Source of the DNA: Acidobacteriia bacterium UBA6623 | Lineage (GTDB): Bacteria > Acidobacteriota > Terriglobia > Bryobacterales > UBA6623 | DNA length: 64,000 nucleotides | Direction of reading: 5' to 3' | Assembly (NCBI GenBank): GCA_002433055.1 | Contig: DJHJ01000039.1 | Location: forward strand, 46,098-110,097 | Shown here: positions 16,700-25,991 of the stretch, in pieces | Layout of the letters: the number at the start of each line of letters is the position of its first letter | Numbering within the stretch: position 1 is the first letter of the stretch | Program-made: the position numbers and the translations under genes | The notes under the pieces: model-generated | The model's database searches: none | What the model was told of the DNA's origin: nothing | The model's input: the letters and a program-made list of their open reading frames with translations, nothing else

Positions 16700-19071
16700 A
16701 AGCATTTTTTCGCATTGCCGGCGAATTAATTCTGCTACTAACTCTGGCACCTTTACTCACACTTTTGACCGTGGCTGCAATTGCCATCAACGATCTGTTG
16801 GGTCTCTTGCTGGTATGGCGACAGGATGCTTCTAAGTCATCACTTGATGAGGGAATAATCTCTGGCCCCGTGAGTGTGGTCATCCCTACATGGAATGGTT
16901 ATGACCACCTGGTGCGTAACTTGCCATCAGTCTTAGAAGCCCTCAGTGAAGATTCGAACCACGAAATCATCGTTGTAGATAACGCTTCGACTGACGGAAC
17001 ACACGAGATGCTGAATCGACTGTTTCCTGAAGTGCACGTCCTGAGGCTAGAAAGTAATCTAGGATTTGGAGGTGGTTCAAACGCTGGCTTTCGTGCGGCA
17101 CAACACAATATTGTTGTCCTTCTGAACAATGATATGTCTGTTAAGAAGGATTTTCTTGCACCATTACTCGACGGTTTCCGTGATCCACGTGTCTTCGCTG
17201 TCTCTTCACAGATCTTTTTCTCCGATCCGTCTAAACGTCGAGAAGAAACGGGGCTCACACAAGGACGGTGGTGTAATGGACGTCTTTCAGTCGGCCACGT
17301 TGCTGATGATGAAATCTGTGACTTGTTTCCCACCTTCTATGCAGGAGGAGGTTCTTCTGCCTATGACCGCCAGAAGTTTCTTACGCTTGGTGGATTTGAC
17401 CCTCTTTGGGAGCCCTTCTACCTCGAAGACACCGACATAAGTTACAACGCTTGGAAGCATGGCTGGATGGTCCTTTATCAGCCTCGTAGCATCGTCTACC
17501 ATGACCATCGAGGAACAATCGGTAGGGATTTTTCGTCAGAACTTATTCGCCGCACTCTTGAAAAGAACCATCTACTTTTCGCCTGGAAAAACCTTCACGA
17601 CTGGCAGTTACTTAGTGAACACTTTGGTTGGCTTTATGCTGGGTTGTGGATCAGACTCCTCGGTGGTAGTGAAACAGCCCGTCCAAATTTCAGCATCTTG
17701 TGGTGCGCTTTCTGTCAGCTTATGCCGGCTCTCACCTCACGTAACCACTGTCGCCAACTTGCAGTTGTAGACGACATTGAGGCTTTTCGTCGACCGTTGG
17801 CAGGCTATTTCCGAGATCGCTTTCAAAACCCTAACCCCAACCGCGACAAACTGAACGTTCTATTTGTCTCCCCCTACCCGATCGAGCCACCTCTTCATGG
17901 TGGAGCTCTTTTCATGAATCAGACGGTCCGTCACCTTGCTCTGCTGGCAAGGGTCCACCTGCTCGCCATGTTGGACGAAGAAAGCAACCTTGCCGGGCAC
18001 CGTAAACTTGATGAGCTCTGCACCAGTACAGAGTTTGTGATCCGCTCGAAGGGTCACCCCAAAGGTCTCGGTGGACTTGTACCGCATGCCATCCGTGAGT
18101 TCGCAAACGACGACTTCGATTGGCGATTACACCGTGCTATCTACATCCACGAAATTGATATCCTCCAGCTTGAGTACACACAGTTAGCTAGTTACGGCAA
18201 GTTTTTTGAGTGTATTGCCACATTTTTATTCGAGCATGACATTTACTTTCAATCTGTTTCGAGTGGCCTTCGCACTACTTCAAATCCAGTCCGAAAATTA
18301 CTTAGTGGTTACGAATATCTACGTGCACTTCGTTTTGAATTAAAGGCTTTACAGCACTTCGATGGTGTACAAACTTGCACCATGGAAAATCGACGCTATT
18401 TAGAATCCTTCATCCCACAAAACTCTTCGAAAGTAATGCCACTCATTCAGGATGACCTACGAGCTTCCATCGATCTGGCACGCTACAAATTCGTAGAGGA
18501 GGGACGTCAAGCAGACACGTTGCTTTTTGTTGGCAGCTTCCAGCACACTCCGAACCTCCACGCTATATCTTATTTCATTGAACAGATCCTGCCCATAATT
18601 CGCACCCGACGCCACTCGGTTCGACTACTAGTAGCGGGGGCTCAAGCTCCTCCCGATTTAGTCAATACAATTGACGTGCCAGGCGTTCAATTTCTTGGAC
18701 GTGTTGATGATATCCGAGAGCTCTATGCGACCTGCAGTATCTTTGTATGTCCCATCTTGAACGGATCAGGAATTCGCGTCAAACTACTCGAAGCATTTGC
18801 CGTGGGCATTCCAGCAGTTTCAACTGCCCTAGGCGCTGAAGGTTTATCCACGCAGAGTGGAGAGATCATCGAATTGGCCGAGACACCTGACAAATTTGCA
18901 GATGCCACGATCTCATTACTCGAAAATCCCATCCGGGCGCGCTCAATGGCTCGCCGTGCCCGCCGTGAGGTAGAAGAAAGGTGGTCTGCCGAACAACGGA
19001 CGAACAAACTAGAACACCACTATCGTGAAGTATTACGCAAAAAAATTGGCAGCAATTCTGCCAATTGTTAG
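16687..19071 (+). CDS. Two-domain glycosyltransferase (GT2 plus GT4-like)
   Basis: 794 residues. An N-terminal hydrophobic segment (about 10-40) precedes a GT2 domain (about 55-320) with VVIPTWNG, VVDNASTDGT and the DxD-like NNDMS. From about residue 390 a second, GT-B fold begins with LNVLFVSPYPIEPPLHGGA and ends with the GT4 donor-site pattern NGSGIRVKLLEAFAVGIPAVST. Both halves look intact, so the protein may add two sugars in succession to the exported glycan. It starts inside the end of the ATPase gene. The last 30 bases of its coding sequence double as a terminator for the opposite strand. Confidence 0.9.
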   Translation: MQRIKAFFRIAGELILLLTLAPLLTLLTVAAIAINDLLGLLLVWRQDASKSSLDEGIISGPVSVVIPTWNGYDHLVRNLPSVLEALSEDSNHEIIVVDNASTDGTHEMLNRLFPEVHVLRLESNLGFGGGSNAGFRAAQHNIVVLLNNDMSVKKDFLAPLLDGFRDPRVFAVSSQIFFSDPSKRREETGLTQGRWCNGRLSVGHVADDEICDLFPTFYAGGGSSAYDRQKFLTLGGFDPLWEPFYLEDTDISYNAWKHGWMVLYQPRSIVYHDHRGTIGRDFSSELIRRTLEKNHLLFAWKNLHDWQLLSEHFGWLYAGLWIRLLGGSETARPNFSILWCAFCQLMPALTSRNHCRQLAVVDDIEAFRRPLAGYFRDRFQNPNPNRDKLNVLFVSPYPIEPPLHGGALFMNQTVRHLALLARVHLLAMLDEESNLAGHRKLDELCTSTEFVIRSKGHPKGLGGLVPHAIREFANDDFDWRLHRAIYIHEIDILQLEYTQLASYGKFFECIATFLFEHDIYFQSVSSGLRTTSNPVRKLLSGYEYLRALRFELKALQHFDGVQTCTMENRRYLESFIPQNSSKVMPLIQDDLRASIDLARYKFVEEGRQADTLLFVGSFQHTPNLHAISYFIEQILPIIRTRRHSVRLLVAGAQAPPDLVNTIDVPGVQFLGRVDDIRELYATCSIFVCPILNGSGIRVKLLEAFAVGIPAVSTALGAEGLSTQSGEIIELAETPDKFADATISLLENPIRARSMARRARREVEERWSAEQRTNKLEHHYREVLRKKIGSNSANC
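19039..19066 (-). terminator. Intrinsic terminator of the minus-strand PPC/DUF1501 operon
   Basis: On the minus strand AATTGGCAG-AATTG-CTGCCAATT is a perfect nine-base-pair stem followed by a run of five further T residues (seven T in all). It lies 25 bases past the stop of the PPC-domain gene, inside the 3' end of the convergent glycosyltransferase gene. Confidence 0.88.
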
Positions 19072-19090
19072 TCGCCGCAACATAGAAATC

Positions 19091-21271
19091 TCAGCGCGCT
19101 GTACTTAACTTTTTCTCAATACGAAGTTTAATTAGAGCCGTCGTCGCCCACCTACTCTTGTCCTTCGATTCGACAGAGATGTCAAAGTAGCCTGGTTGAG
19201 TTTTTGGAGTAGTTTTCAGTTGAATTAAAGCATTATGCTCGTCGCGCTTACCCACTTCAAATGAAACACCCTTGGGTAAACCTTTAACTTCAATTTTGGT
19301 CTGCTGGGGAAGGTTCACGGTACGAACACTGAGATTGGCAGTTTTTCCAGGGAAGACAGAGACTACAGAAGTCATTGTGGATAAAGAAATCTTGGGCGGC
19401 TCTACCACAGTCAGTGTGATTTTGGGCAAAGGTCGTCGAGTAAAGTTCCATAAGTCGACAAGTGGTCCCATCTGCGAACATGTATTGGCCTCAACAATAC
19501 GACGCTCCGGCATTAACTCTTCTTGAGCTTCCACGCCAAAAACGCGAATCGGATAAGCCCCTGCAGTGACACTCTTGGGAACCTTAATTGTAAGGGAAAC
19601 TTCGGGTATGATCATATCTGCACCATCGGCACTGGGTTCAAAGGTTTGATCTTTTCGAAACCTGCCACGAGGTGCCTTCACACCCTCAGGAAGTCCTTCG
19701 AGCCAAACTACCACCTCACCATCAAACCCTGTCTCGCGCGGCATATGAATCTTGATTTCAGCTTGACCACCTCTCTCCACTGTAAAGTTTTCCGGTGTGG
19801 TAAAAAGCTGGAAAGTGGGAAGACGGCGATCAGCCCTGAGGCGGTAGCGATATGATGGACCACCACGACCAGTGCGATCCTTGATAACCAGCATCAACAA
19901 ACCATCTTGCGTCGGAGTGTAGAATAGGCTGCTATCGGGGTTACCAACGAGATTACCATAAGCTCCTACTGTGTCATCATTTTCTGCGATCTTAAATCCT
20001 GCATCGTCATACAAGGCAAGTACTGGATCCAAATGAGGCACCCCTAATTGCGTCGACAAGGTCCAAAAATGGAGTGGTCTCCCAGTGATCGCACGAATCG
20101 GGTATTGATCACGTTCGCCATCGTTCAACAAACCACCATTTATCGAGTAGGCGAGTTCGCTAGACGGAGTGGTTGACGCTTCAAACTCAGAATAGTCAAC
20201 AGTATCACTGATCTCAAAATATGTCGCCTCGACGGTGCCACGAGATCCCGAAGCCCACAATCGCCACATACCAGTTCGCACTTTTTCTGGAATAGTGAAG
20301 GAGGCAACGAGTTTTTCGCTCCCATGTCTTTTGATCGAACCTGCAATACGAGCAATACTGGTGGATTTTGGTGGGTCTGTCCGCATGTGAATGGGCATTG
20401 TGTAGGGGTACGTCATTCTCATATATTCGGCTGAACGGACTTCGCTGAGATAAACTTGTTCGATCGTTTCCAGCGAGTTGCCATTTAGTTGAATTTCAAC
20501 ACTGGCACCCACACTAGCCCCCAAGGGAGCCACATAATCGATCGTCGGCAATCGAGATAAGCGCATCATGTAAGCGGAATTTAAACTAAAATCTTGCCCG
20601 CGAGGGCCACGATAACGATCGACCAAAATACGATAAGATCCCGTTTCTGCAAAGATGTGTTCCAGAAATGGCGTTTCAAGATAGTCGTTTCGATCATCGT
20701 TAGCAGCAACTCGACGACCTTTGGAATCAAAGATTTCCATTTTTCCCGCCAACAGTGAACCGTGTTCGATCGAGCGTAAATCCATCACCCACCGTTCACC
20801 CTTGTTAACTTTGATCGAGTAGATATCTATGTCACTGGCTGGCTCCAGTCTGCCTTGAATTTCAACATCTCCGGTAATGAATTGTGCCTGATGCGCTGCA
20901 TCGTTAGGTTCCGTGTCGATGACATCGCGAAACTGACCTACATTGAAGAGAATCGTAGTCGAATATCCGTCGATCGACCATAGACGCACGAAATGAGAGC
21001 CCAACGCTGCCTCTGAATCAATGGTGATCTCGCCCCTGAGGTGTCCGGCACTTTGGTCAGTCGTCTTGACCCACTTCAAATCCTCGCAGTCAAACTCTAC
21101 CCTGCTGGCGTTGGAAAGATACCTGCCACGTAATTCAACTGTGACTGTACTGCCACGTTGCCCTCCCAAAGGAAATATACGATCTAGCTCTGGCCTGCCC
21201 TGGTAAGCAAATAAAGAGCCCGTCAAGACAAAGAGTAACAGTGCCAATACTGTGGTACGCAAAAAGCTCAC
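19091..21271 (-). CDS. Secreted PPC-domain (pre-peptidase C-terminal-like) protein
   Basis: 726 residues from GTG 21271. I prefer this start because it begins directly at a clean signal peptide (SFLRTTVLALLLFVLTGSLFA) one step after the DUF1501 stop; upstream ATGs would overlap that gene. After the signal comes an IPT/TIG-like beta domain (GGQRGSTVTVELRG), then a PPC domain (DTEPNDAAHQAQ...DIDIYSI...GSYRILVDRYRG), further beta-rich regions, and a second PPC-like stretch (DGERDQYPI...LDPVLALYDDAGFKIAENDD). No catalytic domain is recognisable. It is probably a surface or periplasmic binding/scaffold protein working with the two upstream gene products. Confidence 0.8.
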   Translation of the reverse strand: MSFLRTTVLALLLFVLTGSLFAYQGRPELDRIFPLGGQRGSTVTVELRGRYLSNASRVEFDCEDLKWVKTTDQSAGHLRGEITIDSEAALGSHFVRLWSIDGYSTTILFNVGQFRDVIDTEPNDAAHQAQFITGDVEIQGRLEPASDIDIYSIKVNKGERWVMDLRSIEHGSLLAGKMEIFDSKGRRVAANDDRNDYLETPFLEHIFAETGSYRILVDRYRGPRGQDFSLNSAYMMRLSRLPTIDYVAPLGASVGASVEIQLNGNSLETIEQVYLSEVRSAEYMRMTYPYTMPIHMRTDPPKSTSIARIAGSIKRHGSEKLVASFTIPEKVRTGMWRLWASGSRGTVEATYFEISDTVDYSEFEASTTPSSELAYSINGGLLNDGERDQYPIRAITGRPLHFWTLSTQLGVPHLDPVLALYDDAGFKIAENDDTVGAYGNLVGNPDSSLFYTPTQDGLLMLVIKDRTGRGGPSYRYRLRADRRLPTFQLFTTPENFTVERGGQAEIKIHMPRETGFDGEVVVWLEGLPEGVKAPRGRFRKDQTFEPSADGADMIIPEVSLTIKVPKSVTAGAYPIRVFGVEAQEELMPERRIVEANTCSQMGPLVDLWNFTRRPLPKITLTVVEPPKISLSTMTSVVSVFPGKTANLSVRTVNLPQQTKIEVKGLPKGVSFEVGKRDEHNALIQLKTTPKTQPGYFDISVESKDKSRWATTALIKLRIEKKLSTAR

Positions 21272-21275
21272 GGTT

Positions 21276-22550
21276 TCAGTCCCACAGCTCATTGACAGGT
21301 TCACCCTCAGCACTAATTTTTACTGGGCGGTCACCAGCCATATAAACTTTTTTTCGATCTATACCTAAAGCTGCGTAGATTGTTGCCCCTAAATCTTCTA
21401 CCAGAACCGGTCGGTCGATGGGGTCGGAAGCAATTTTGTCAGTGGCCCCAATCAGTGCCCCACCCCGAACCCCAGCCCCTGCTAGTGCAACCGAGCTAAC
21501 ACGAGGCCAATGGTCGCGGCCACCCAAAAAATTTACTTTTGGTGTACGACCAAAATCACTAACAACAAGCACTAGAGTCGTATCGAGCAAGCCACGATCC
21601 TCAAGATCCAAGATCAGTGTCGCAAAAGCTTTATCAAATTGAGGGAGGATTATCTTATTCGTTGGTTCGTGTTCCGTGTGAGTGTCATAGCCCCACTGGA
21701 AGACGGTCGCCAACCTAACACCCGACTCAATCAAACGTCTCGCCAGTAATGCCCCTTGTCCAATTACAGAGCGTCCATAACGGTCACGCAGCTTATCAGG
21801 CTCAGCTGTGAGATTGAACGCCTTCTTGGCAGCCGGCGAAGAAATCAGATCAAATGCTTTCTGGGAAAATTCATCCATGCTCGCAACCAGAGGCGATTCC
21901 TCTATATTCTTGAAATGACTGTCAAGTGAGGCCAATAGTCTTGAACGAGCTCCGGTCTCTTCAAAAGTAATCCCTGTAGGCAAGGTCAAGTCGCGCACAG
22001 AAAATTTCTTTCCGTTTGGATCGCCAGTTAGAAAGGGATCAAAAGTCGGCCCTAAGAAACCGGCCTCCACACACTGATCGGCATCCGGAATTACCACGTA
22101 CGGAGGAAGACCGTTCAACGAGCCCTTTTCTTTAGCGACCACAGAGCCAAAGCTTGGCTGCAATAACTCGTTCCGTGGACGAGTTCCACTAAAGATATGC
22201 TGACGAGCACGTTCATGGATAGCCTCAGCTGCAGAAACGGATCGAATGACAGCAAATTTGTCCGCAATCTTCGCTGACTCGGGCAATAATTCTGTAAATT
22301 GTGTCCCAGGAACAGCTGTAGAGATTGTCTTGAAGTTGCTACGGATACCTGAAGGAGCATCTGGTTTTGGGTCAAAAGTATCCAGTTGGCTGGATCCACC
22401 ACCCTGGAACAGAATAATACAAGAACTCGCACGGCTGGTTGACAAAGCCTGGAGAACCGGCAAACTCAGGCCTCCGAAGCCCAACCCGCCAATCTTAAGA
22501 AATTCTCGGCGACTATGTCGCCAAAAACGTGACTCCGTTTGTCTCATCAC
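21276..22550 (-). CDS. DUF1501 protein with Tat-type signal
   Basis: 424 residues. The N-terminus has SRREFLKIGG followed by a hydrophobic, glycine-rich segment, a twin-arginine export signal. The body shows DUF1501 features: LFQGGGSSQLDTFDPKP, FAVIRSV, VVSDFGRTPKVN and GGRDHWPRV. DUF1501 belongs to the alkaline phosphatase/sulfatase fold; its substrate is not known. In many Planctomycetota the gene sits next to DUF1549/DUF1553 genes, as it does here. It lies 52 bp downstream of the DUF1549/DUF1553 gene. Confidence 0.92.
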   Translation of the reverse strand: MMRQTESRFWRHSRREFLKIGGLGFGGLSLPVLQALSTSRASSCIILFQGGGSSQLDTFDPKPDAPSGIRSNFKTISTAVPGTQFTELLPESAKIADKFAVIRSVSAAEAIHERARQHIFSGTRPRNELLQPSFGSVVAKEKGSLNGLPPYVVIPDADQCVEAGFLGPTFDPFLTGDPNGKKFSVRDLTLPTGITFEETGARSRLLASLDSHFKNIEESPLVASMDEFSQKAFDLISSPAAKKAFNLTAEPDKLRDRYGRSVIGQGALLARRLIESGVRLATVFQWGYDTHTEHEPTNKIILPQFDKAFATLILDLEDRGLLDTTLVLVVSDFGRTPKVNFLGGRDHWPRVSSVALAGAGVRGGALIGATDKIASDPIDRPVLVEDLGATIYAALGIDRKKVYMAGDRPVKISAEGEPVNELWD

Positions 22551-22602
22551 TCTTTCTTCAAGCTTATACTAGTTGCTGGACGGTGGTGACTCCTCCGTCA
22601 GT

Positions 22603-25197
22603 TCAATAATTCAGAAGAAACTCCTTGGAATTCAGTACGGCCCATAGAATATTTTCCAGCGCACGACGGCGTCCTCGGCCAGCTCTGAGTTCGGAAGCAA
22701 CAAATTCTTTCAGGGCAATACGTTCTTTCTTGTTGGGTGATCGCGCATAAGCCCTCTGGTAGACCTCTTCAATAATCTCTAAATCACTGGAGCCAGTCGT
22801 GAGCTCTGCCCCTATGATGTTGTTTGCAGATTTTAACTTATCGCGAATAGTTTTACCATTGAGCATATGTAGTGCCTGTGCAAGGGTAGGTGACTTTTCT
22901 CGTTCCTTGATTACGTCACGCCGAGGTGTCCCAAAAACCCGCAAGAAATATTCAGCCTGGTCAGGAACATACACATCCTTAGCACGAGTACCCATGGGAT
23001 AAAGTTGCAGTGTGTCAGTACCCATCCCAGCCGAAAAAACGTGAGGCACTCCCGTCACATCTGAAACTGCGTCTAGCAACACCTCAGATGTCAATCTCCT
23101 GGGAGAGTAGCTCGCAAAAAGTGCTCTTTCAAGAGGAGTCGAGCCGGTGCGTTTTGAAGCTGATTGATAAACGCGCGAATTAAGAATTGCTCGATGCAAG
23201 GGACGAAGACGAAACCCGTTTTGAATAAAGTGATCTGCCAGTCGGTCTAATAATTTGGGGTTGCTTGGCATATTAGTTGAACGGAAATCGTCAAAGGGTT
23301 CGACAATGCCCATCTGAAAATACTCATTCCAAATTCGGTTGACTGTAGCTCTTGCGAAATAAGGATTTTCCGGAGCAGTTATCCATTTCGCCAAAACTTC
23401 TCGGCGATCAACACCTTCTGGAATCTTTGGAGTTGTACCAGCTAGAAACTTTGGCGCCACCGGCTGCTTTGTCACGGGGTGTTCAATTTCACCTTCATCA
23501 TCTAGATACCAAGTACGACGATAACTCCCGTAGCCATGCTTGACTCTTAAACGACTGAAAAAAGCGGCAAATCCGTAAAAATCATCCTGGGTGAAGTTTT
23601 CAAGAGGATGATTGTGACACTCCGCACATTCCACCCGCACTCCCAAAAATAAACGTGTCACAGATGGTGTTGCTTTCGCTGTGCTGAATTTCTTCAACAT
23701 GAAATCGGTTGCGGGGTGCCAGAAATTCGTCTCAGGAGCGACTAATGTGTCCCCAGTGCTTGTCAGAAAAACCCTCACGAGATCGTCGTAACCAGTATCC
23801 CCAGCAAGCCATTCACGAATCCAATCTTTGAAAACACCCATCGAGCGCCCTTGAGAGTTCAGCTGATTATTGCGATACCAGTCTTCAAACTTCACCAACC
23901 AGTGATCAACATACGCTTCACTTGATAGAATCTCGTCAATCAGTTTTTCTCTTTTTTGAGTGGAAGTGTCATCTAAAAAACGTGAGATCTGTTGGTGTGT
24001 TGGTAAAACTCCCCCGGCGTCAAGATAAACACGACGAACAAACTCTTGGTCGCTAGTGCGCCGTGCGGGTATGACGTTCATCTTGCGTAGCTTACGAAAA
24101 ACAATCTCATCAATGAAATTTTGAGTTTTAGCAACTGGATAACCCAAACTCGCACGTTCCTCGATAACGCCAATTTGTGCCGTAGCTACTTTGCCCATGG
24201 CTCGTGCCATGACATTCGTCAGCCCAGGATTCACAGCTGAGATTGTGTCCTCACCCGAAACCCTTACTACAGCATCATCAGCCGAGACAAAATGGACCTG
24301 GTCGGTCATATCCCTGGTCGTACCATCGGAGAGACGTCCCACTGCAACCAATTTTTGAGATGCACCACTTCCGACCAAAATTTGCTGATTCGGATAAAGC
24401 TCTAAGCGGATCAATTGTGCGCCACTGCGATCTAGTTGTGCACCTTGTTTAAGCCATCGGTGCAAAGTCTCATACTCTTCTGAATCGGCAGTCATTAGGT
24501 GTCCACCACCGTGAGCAATAGCAAAAGTCGGTTTCTTCAATAGAAGACTTTCAGCCGGATTTTTAAGATCTACGCGTCTGCCATTGTGTTCGTGGACGAT
24601 CATTCTATGATCTGTTTCCGTATCGTAACCAAATAACGATAACTTGAACCCATTTTTCCCTGCTGGTGAACCGTGACACCCCGATCCATTGCAACCTTTG
24701 ATCGTCAATATGGAAACAACATCACGTGCAAAGTTGACCGCTACTTCGCTTGAACCAGCACTCACCTCGACAAGAAAATTTCTTTTTATATCTGCAAACT
24801 CTACCTGAATCCAAGCCTGGCCAACTGCTTTCGCAACGATTCTACCTCGTGCAATATCAATATCCACGATCTCGGGTTGGGATGAACGGATTGCAACCCT
24901 GGTCGTAACATCTATCGTGTTCTCTTGTTCATCAAGAGCCGATATAATGAACCTTTGAGAAGTACCAGGGCCTGGCAGCACTAGAGCCGAGGGCTCCAGA
25001 CGAATTTCTGTCCAACTACCAAATGCCTTAGCAAATGGCAACACCCCAATCAAAACTGCAATGAATAGAGGCCAGGCTATTCTTTTTTGAAGCCTGATGG
25101 CCCTACATTGTTCAATCAACATCATTTGCTTTTGGAATTTCTGCAAATAGTTGGCTTTTGATATTAACCTACGGCAAATTCTCTGACCTAAAGTCAT
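22603..25197 (-). CDS. Ig-like/cytochrome-like DUF1549-DUF1553 protein
   Basis: 864 residues. There is a hydrophobic segment at about 41-58, then a BIG2-like Ig domain (about 65-150). A GCNGSGCHG haem-type site follows (C169, C174, H175), with the CX4CH spacing usual in this planctomycete cytochrome-like family. Residues 355-555 form DUF1549 with a second site, CAECH (524-528), and about 600-855 form DUF1553. ATG 25197 overlaps the stop of the upstream zinc-ribbon gene as TGATG; a start near MMLIEQ (residue 25) would also leave the signal intact. Function is unknown; export and c-type haem binding are inferred from the motifs. Confidence 0.88.
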   Translation of the reverse strand: MTLGQRICRRLISKANYLQKFQKQMMLIEQCRAIRLQKRIAWPLFIAVLIGVLPFAKAFGSWTEIRLEPSALVLPGPGTSQRFIISALDEQENTIDVTTRVAIRSSQPEIVDIDIARGRIVAKAVGQAWIQVEFADIKRNFLVEVSAGSSEVAVNFARDVVSILTIKGCNGSGCHGSPAGKNGFKLSLFGYDTETDHRMIVHEHNGRRVDLKNPAESLLLKKPTFAIAHGGGHLMTADSEEYETLHRWLKQGAQLDRSGAQLIRLELYPNQQILVGSGASQKLVAVGRLSDGTTRDMTDQVHFVSADDAVVRVSGEDTISAVNPGLTNVMARAMGKVATAQIGVIEERASLGYPVAKTQNFIDEIVFRKLRKMNVIPARRTSDQEFVRRVYLDAGGVLPTHQQISRFLDDTSTQKREKLIDEILSSEAYVDHWLVKFEDWYRNNQLNSQGRSMGVFKDWIREWLAGDTGYDDLVRVFLTSTGDTLVAPETNFWHPATDFMLKKFSTAKATPSVTRLFLGVRVECAECHNHPLENFTQDDFYGFAAFFSRLRVKHGYGSYRRTWYLDDEGEIEHPVTKQPVAPKFLAGTTPKIPEGVDRREVLAKWITAPENPYFARATVNRIWNEYFQMGIVEPFDDFRSTNMPSNPKLLDRLADHFIQNGFRLRPLHRAILNSRVYQSASKRTGSTPLERALFASYSPRRLTSEVLLDAVSDVTGVPHVFSAGMGTDTLQLYPMGTRAKDVYVPDQAEYFLRVFGTPRRDVIKEREKSPTLAQALHMLNGKTIRDKLKSANNIIGAELTTGSSDLEIIEEVYQRAYARSPNKKERIALKEFVASELRAGRGRRRALENILWAVLNSKEFLLNY

Positions 25198-25952
25198 CAA
25201 GCGACAATGTTAGACCCGCTCGCCGGATCCTCGAGTGGCGTTTCCTGCAAATTGCCTCGGTAAAGAATACGTCCGCAGGATTCACAGGTAAGAATCTCTT
25301 CACCTAGCCGTAATTTCTGAGTCAGATGCGGACGCAATACCACATTACAAGCCATGCATCGTTCATCGGATACCGATGCCACCGCCACACCCTGTCGTGT
25401 CTTCGAAACTCTGGTGTACAACGCCAATACCTGGGGTGATATACCCGTTATCAGCTGCTCACGATCGTTTCTGACAGCTGCCAACTCGTGCTCATCTTTC
25501 GAGACTCGAGCGGTGGTCCTCTCAACCTCTTTAGCGACAACTTGCTTCTCCGCCTGTAAGGCCTTTTTCGCTATCTCAACATTCGTTTCTAGCTTCTCTG
25601 CCTCAACCATTTTGTCAAGAATACTGTCCTCAGTTTTTCGAATCTCATTCTTGGAAAACTCAATCTCCTTCTGAAACGCTCGGAACTGCGTATTGGTCTT
25701 CGCTTCACCCATCTGCACACGCAACTGCGACATCTTTTGCTCGTAGGTACTGATCTTGCCGTCCATCAGACGGCGATCTTTACGATTTTCTTCGAGGATG
25801 GCCTGATCTTTAGATAGTGCAATCTCGTGAGACTCGAGCTTGTTCTCGATCTCAGCTATGTACCTGGGCAATCGAGCTATTTCTTCCGTTAACTCGCGGA
25901 TGCGACAGTCTACAAGCTGTAATTCACGGACAATCGGGATATCTGGGTTCAT
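25197..25952 (-). CDS. Coiled-coil protein with C4 zinc ribbon (DUF164/zf-RING_7 family)
   Basis: 251 residues. About residues 10-170 form a long coiled coil rich in Lys/Glu heptads, followed by a zinc ribbon with CMAC (C199, C202) and CESC (C223, C226). This family is widespread and conserved in bacteria; its molecular role is poorly defined. It lies 39 bp downstream of murJ and is translationally coupled to the DUF1549/DUF1553 gene. Confidence 0.9.
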   Translation of the reverse strand: MNPDIPIVRELQLVDCRIRELTEEIARLPRYIAEIENKLESHEIALSKDQAILEENRKDRRLMDGKISTYEQKMSQLRVQMGEAKTNTQFRAFQKEIEFSKNEIRKTEDSILDKMVEAEKLETNVEIAKKALQAEKQVVAKEVERTTARVSKDEHELAAVRNDREQLITGISPQVLALYTRVSKTRQGVAVASVSDERCMACNVVLRPHLTQKLRLGEEILTCESCGRILYRGNLQETPLEDPASGSNIVA

Positions 25953-25991
25953 TCAGTTCCTATAACACGGCCGACAATGCGACATCTGCAA

